Of a stretch of DNA of 64,000 nt, positions 61,386-64,000 are shown in pieces. The stretch is taken from contig CAVQMB010000017.1 in the NCBI GenBank assembly GCA_963713445.1, positions 77,044 through 141,043 of the forward strand. Direction: 5' to 3'. The notes beneath the pieces are model-generated. The model was given only the letters and a program-made list of their open reading frames with translations, searched no databases and was not told where the DNA came from. The translations under genes were made by a program, and so were the position numbers. Every line of letters begins with the position of its first letter. Position 1 is the stretch's first letter. The DNA comes from CAVQMB01 sp963713445 (GTDB lineage: Bacteria; Pseudomonadota; Gammaproteobacteria; Competibacterales; Competibacteraceae).

Positions 61386-62387
61386 GAATCGACCGGCGCT
61401 GCCTGCCGCTCGAACTCCGCCGCCTCCGACCGCAACCTGATCATACCCTGGGTATTCATCCGGCTCCGCCGATCATCGCACACGGTGCCGCCGAGCCGGC
61501 GCGCGATCTGGCCGGCCACGGCAATCATCCGGTCGACGGCTGGCACCGCCCTGAGCGGTCCCGGCAGCTTCATAAACAACAGCAACCCGGGGGTGCGCAG
61601 GCCGCCAACTGCTCACGGTCAATGTTCCCGGTTCGCGCAGATGGGCAATGCCGAAAATCGCTCGCTGATCGCCTGAACCGTCACCAAGACATTCCCACAC
61701 CCCGCCGGCGGACAATTGCGGGTGAAGTTCATCGCACACTGCCGCGACGGCGGTACCGGCAAACATATACCAGCCGGTGCCATTACTGTCAGCAGCACCG
61801 TCATCTGTCCTTGGTCCTGCGGCCGGCGGACCTCGCCAGCCGGGCTGCGCGACGGCCGGCCCGGCACCGTATGGGCCGGTGCCGGCCGGGTGGTAACGCC
61901 GCCCGACGCCCTGCCCGGCTTGGACGATCGGGCGGTGGTCTCATCAGCAGTACCCGATCGTGCCGTGGAATCCTCCTCAACCGGCGGCGCCGGCGCGGGT
62001 TTCGGGTCTGAGACTCGCGATCCCGGCGAGCCTGTAACTTCCGACCGTGGCTTCAGGGATTCCAACTCAGCCGCTGGTCCGGAGTCGCTGCCCGGCCTGT
62101 GGCGCTCGCAGTCGCCTGTTCCGCCGCTGTACTCGCGATAGCCTCCACAGCAGCCGTCTGGTCGGCCGAAATGCCGCCGGGCGGGGTGGGCGCCGGTTCG
62201 TCTTCAGGCAACGGACTCACCCGCTCCTGGCCATCCAGCAGTGGTTCGTCTCCGGGACCAGCGCCTGCCGTCGACGCCGGCGCTCGGCGATACGAGCGCG
62301 AATACGTGCCCGTATCCCCCACAGATAGATCGCCGTGATGACGGCCAACCCGATGCCGAGCAAGATCAACCGCAGTTCAACCACCAC
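61382..62387 (-). pseudogene. zipA: cell division protein ZipA, broken across three frames
   Basis: All parts of ZipA are visible but in different frames. GTG 62387 (GGAGGAG upstream) starts VELRLILLGIGLAVITAIYLWGIRARI, the membrane helix and basic segment; the frame then moves after ERRRRQALVP to DEPLLDGQERVSPLPEDEPA (Pro-rich linker), again to SEVTGSPGSRVSDPKPAPAPP, and the FtsZ-binding domain is divided among MTVLLTVMAPAG, MFAGTAVAAVCDELHPQLSAGG...GDQRAIFGIAHLREPG, and LLLFMKLPGPLRAVPAVDRMI to the stop. About five single-base indels in 1 kb, mostly in runs such as CCCGG and CCCCCGGG, best explain this. Gene order smc-zipA-ligA is standard. Confidence 0.8.
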
Positions 62388-62411
62388 TCACTCCTCCGCT
62401 TGCGTCGCTCA

Positions 62412-64000
62412 TTATACTGCCGCCAAGCGCACCGCCTCGTCCACATCCACTGCTACCAGTCGCGACACACCAGGCTAGTACATGGTCACCCCGACCAACT
62501 GCTGGGCCAGTTCCATGGTGACCTTGTTATGGGTCACGATAATGAATTGAACCTGCTCGGACAGTCCTGCACCAACCGTCCAAAGCGCCCGACCTTCGCA
62601 TCGCGAGCGGTGCATCGACTTCGTCCAGCATGCAAAATCGCGCCGGGTTAAGCTGGAAGATGGCGAACACCAGTGCCAGTGCACACAAGGCCTTTTCGCC
62701 ACCGGACAGCAAATGGATATGCCCGACACGCTTACCGGGCGGTCGCGCCATCAATGCCACACCGGCGTCAAGGGAATCCTCGCCCGTCAGCTCCAGATAA
62801 GCCTGGCCGCCTCCGAACAGCCGCGGAAACAGCGCCTTCAGATTACCATTGAGGTGGTCGAAGGTGTCCTTGAAACGGGTCCGGGTTTCCCTGTCAATTC
62901 GCGCCATCGCGGTTTCCAGGGTGCTGAGCGCCTCGCACAGATCGGCGTCCTGGCAGTCCAGGTACGTCTTGCGTTCGGCACTCTGCTGGTACTCCTCGAT
63001 CGCGGCCAGATTAATTGCACCAGTCGCTGGACACGTTCGCCAAGGCGCTGCAACTCGTCGGTGAGATTCTGTTCGTCAGCCGCCTGCGGCAGTTCGGCCA
63101 ATACGCTCTGCGGCGTGGTTTCCAGTTCCGCCAGCTGGTCCAGCAGATGCTGACGCTTGACGCCAGCCTCACTGGCGTCAAGCCGCCGCCGTTCCGTCGC
63201 TCCCGTAGCGAATAGGCCTGCTTTTCGGCCTGGCCACGCTGCTGTTCAAGTGCTTTGGCCGCCGCATCCTGCTCGGCGACCGCCTGGCGCGCTTCGGCTA
63301 CGGTGCTGTCACTCGCCAGTCGCTGCTCCAGCAACCGGTCGAGTGCGGCCCGAAGCGGCGGTTCCGAGTTCGGCCAGACTCGCGGCCAGTGCCTGGTGGC
63401 GTTCTCGCAATTCCCGGGATTGCTCCTGCAACCGCGCCAGGCCGAGCTGCAAAGCCTGTTCGCGACTGCGCGACTGCTGCAGTTCCAACGCATGGCGCTG
63501 TTGTTCAGAACGGGCCTGATCCGCCTGATGCCGGACCGCCTGCAACGCTGACTGCCGGCGTTCGCGTTGCTCGGTCAGCTGCCGGCGCTCACCCGCAAAG
63601 CGTTCATTCTCAGCCAATGCCGTCTCGAGTCGCTGACGCGCTGAGCCCAGTTCTGCAACGACCTCGACTGGAGTTCAAGTTCCTGCAACTCATCCTGGAG
63701 ATGCTGCCGGCGCTCCTCGTGCAGGTGCTGCTGGCAAATCAGCGCGGTCAACCGCTCCTGCAGCCGGGCATGTTCACGGTAGTTCTGGTTGACTTGTTCC
63801 TGATACCGCTGTGCTGCAGCATCGGCCTCACTTAAAGCACTATCGAGTTCCTGCAACCGCCGGTCGCAGGCCTGCACACCGTGCACGTCGGCTGTCAACC
63901 TGTGCTCCAGGGAGCGGATCTCCCGCTCACGCAACAGCACGCCGTCATCCCCGTCACCACTACCCCGGACCCGCAGCCAGTGTCGACCCAACCAGATAGC
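62412..64000 (-). pseudogene. smc: chromosome segregation protein SMC, 3' part, several shifts and a premature TAG
   Basis: The window contains the second coiled coil and head of SMC, with the 5' part beyond the edge. Coiled-coil pieces (LQDELQELELQSRSLQNWAQ; ALELQQSRSREQALQLGLARL) and the C-terminal head (FGGGQAYLELTGEDSLDAGV; HLLSGGEKALCALALVFAIF; ARFCMLDEVDAPL; VQFIIVTHNKVTMELAQQL) are in at least five frame segments. Near 62603 and 62565 single missing bases interrupt the DAPLDDA and QDLSEQ region. A TAG at 62475 interrupts the tail; the same frame goes on as PGVSRLVAVDVDEAVRLA to TAA at 62412, where the family normally has Glu at the TAG position. Confidence 0.82.

Noticed and set aside
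49156..62480. programmed stop-codon readthrough or recoding (slp TAA, smc TAG)
   Set aside because: Different stop codons, no recoding signals, and indels typical of sequence errors occur in the same genes' neighbourhood.
1..64000. transposase, integrase, CRISPR array or rRNA operon
   Set aside because: None of the frames or repeats seen fits these classes.

Overview
This 64 kb window comes from a GC-rich gammaproteobacterial chromosome. The lineage is shown by several conserved gammaproteobacterial blocks: ptsH-rapZ-hprK-ptsN-hpf-rpoN-lptB-lptA-lptC-kdsD, ybgC-tolQRAB-pal-cpoB, smc-zipA-ligA, and nagZ-hpt-MTA phosphorylase. Several genes fit a methylotrophic or C1-oriented metabolism: a tetrahydromethanopterin/methanofuran-type cofactor cluster at the left end, an orphan pqqB, an MttB-family methyltransferase next to a dimethylglycine/sarcosine dehydrogenase-like protein, and polyhydroxyalkanoate genes (phaB, phaR, phasin). 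No methanol or methane oxidation genes are present here, so that lifestyle is an inference.

Layout. 0-3.8 kb: leftward C1-cofactor operon (amino-acid-kinase-like protein reading in frame into a pterin carbinolamine dehydratase, DmrB-like flavoprotein, dihydropteroate-synthase-like protein, DUF447), divergent from a PhnD-like binding protein. 4.6-7.6 kb: GlsB-type membrane protein, methylthioadenosine/inosine phosphorylase, Hpt, NagZ. 7.9-9.6 kb: SpoIIE-phosphatase response regulator plus STAS antagonist. 9.6-13.1 kb: L,D-transpeptidase, CYTH protein, IlvD, class II aldolase. 13.2-18.3 kb: surface glycan operon (UDP-galactopyranose mutase and three glycosyltransferases). 19.2-22.0 kb: BepA-like protease, PhaR, PhaB. 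22.2-28.4 kb: complete SUF iron-sulfur operon sufR-B-C-D-S-U-T. 28.5-36.4 kb: MttB-like protein, dehydrogenase-GcvT fusion, SerC, PqqB, class II DAHP synthase. 36.5-40.1 kb: phasin and a sugar ABC importer without its ATPase. 40.2-48.4 kb: PTS-Ntr/sigma-54/Lpt block, KdsD, TolC. 48.4-55.2 kb: Pcm-like protein, Slp lipoprotein, Tol-Pal. 55.3-57.3 kb: a small insertion beside a broken tRNA-Lys gene, containing an intact tRNA-Lys and three ORFs of foreign character. 57.4-64 kb: GhrA-like and tartrate dehydrogenase-like enzymes, LigA, ZipA and the 3' part of smc.

Base-level integrity is uneven. rpoN, tolA, tolB, zipA and smc each contain one or more single-base shifts, mostly in short homopolymers, and slp and smc each have an in-frame stop before the expected C-terminus. 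These genes are conserved and often essential and their reading frames recover downstream, so sequence or assembly errors are the likeliest cause, particularly from 61.4 kb to the right end where shifts are dense. The kinase-dehydratase fusion on the left could have the same origin.

The observations most worth following are the tRNA-Lys-associated mini-element with its extended hairpin and a tiny one-helix protein carrying an MscS-like beta domain, the kinase/carbinolamine dehydratase fusion with an internal ribosome binding site in the C1-cofactor operon, and a phaB promoter with a long TGCA-rich inverted repeat that looks like a PhaR operator. No CRISPR array, transposase, integrase or rRNA was seen.
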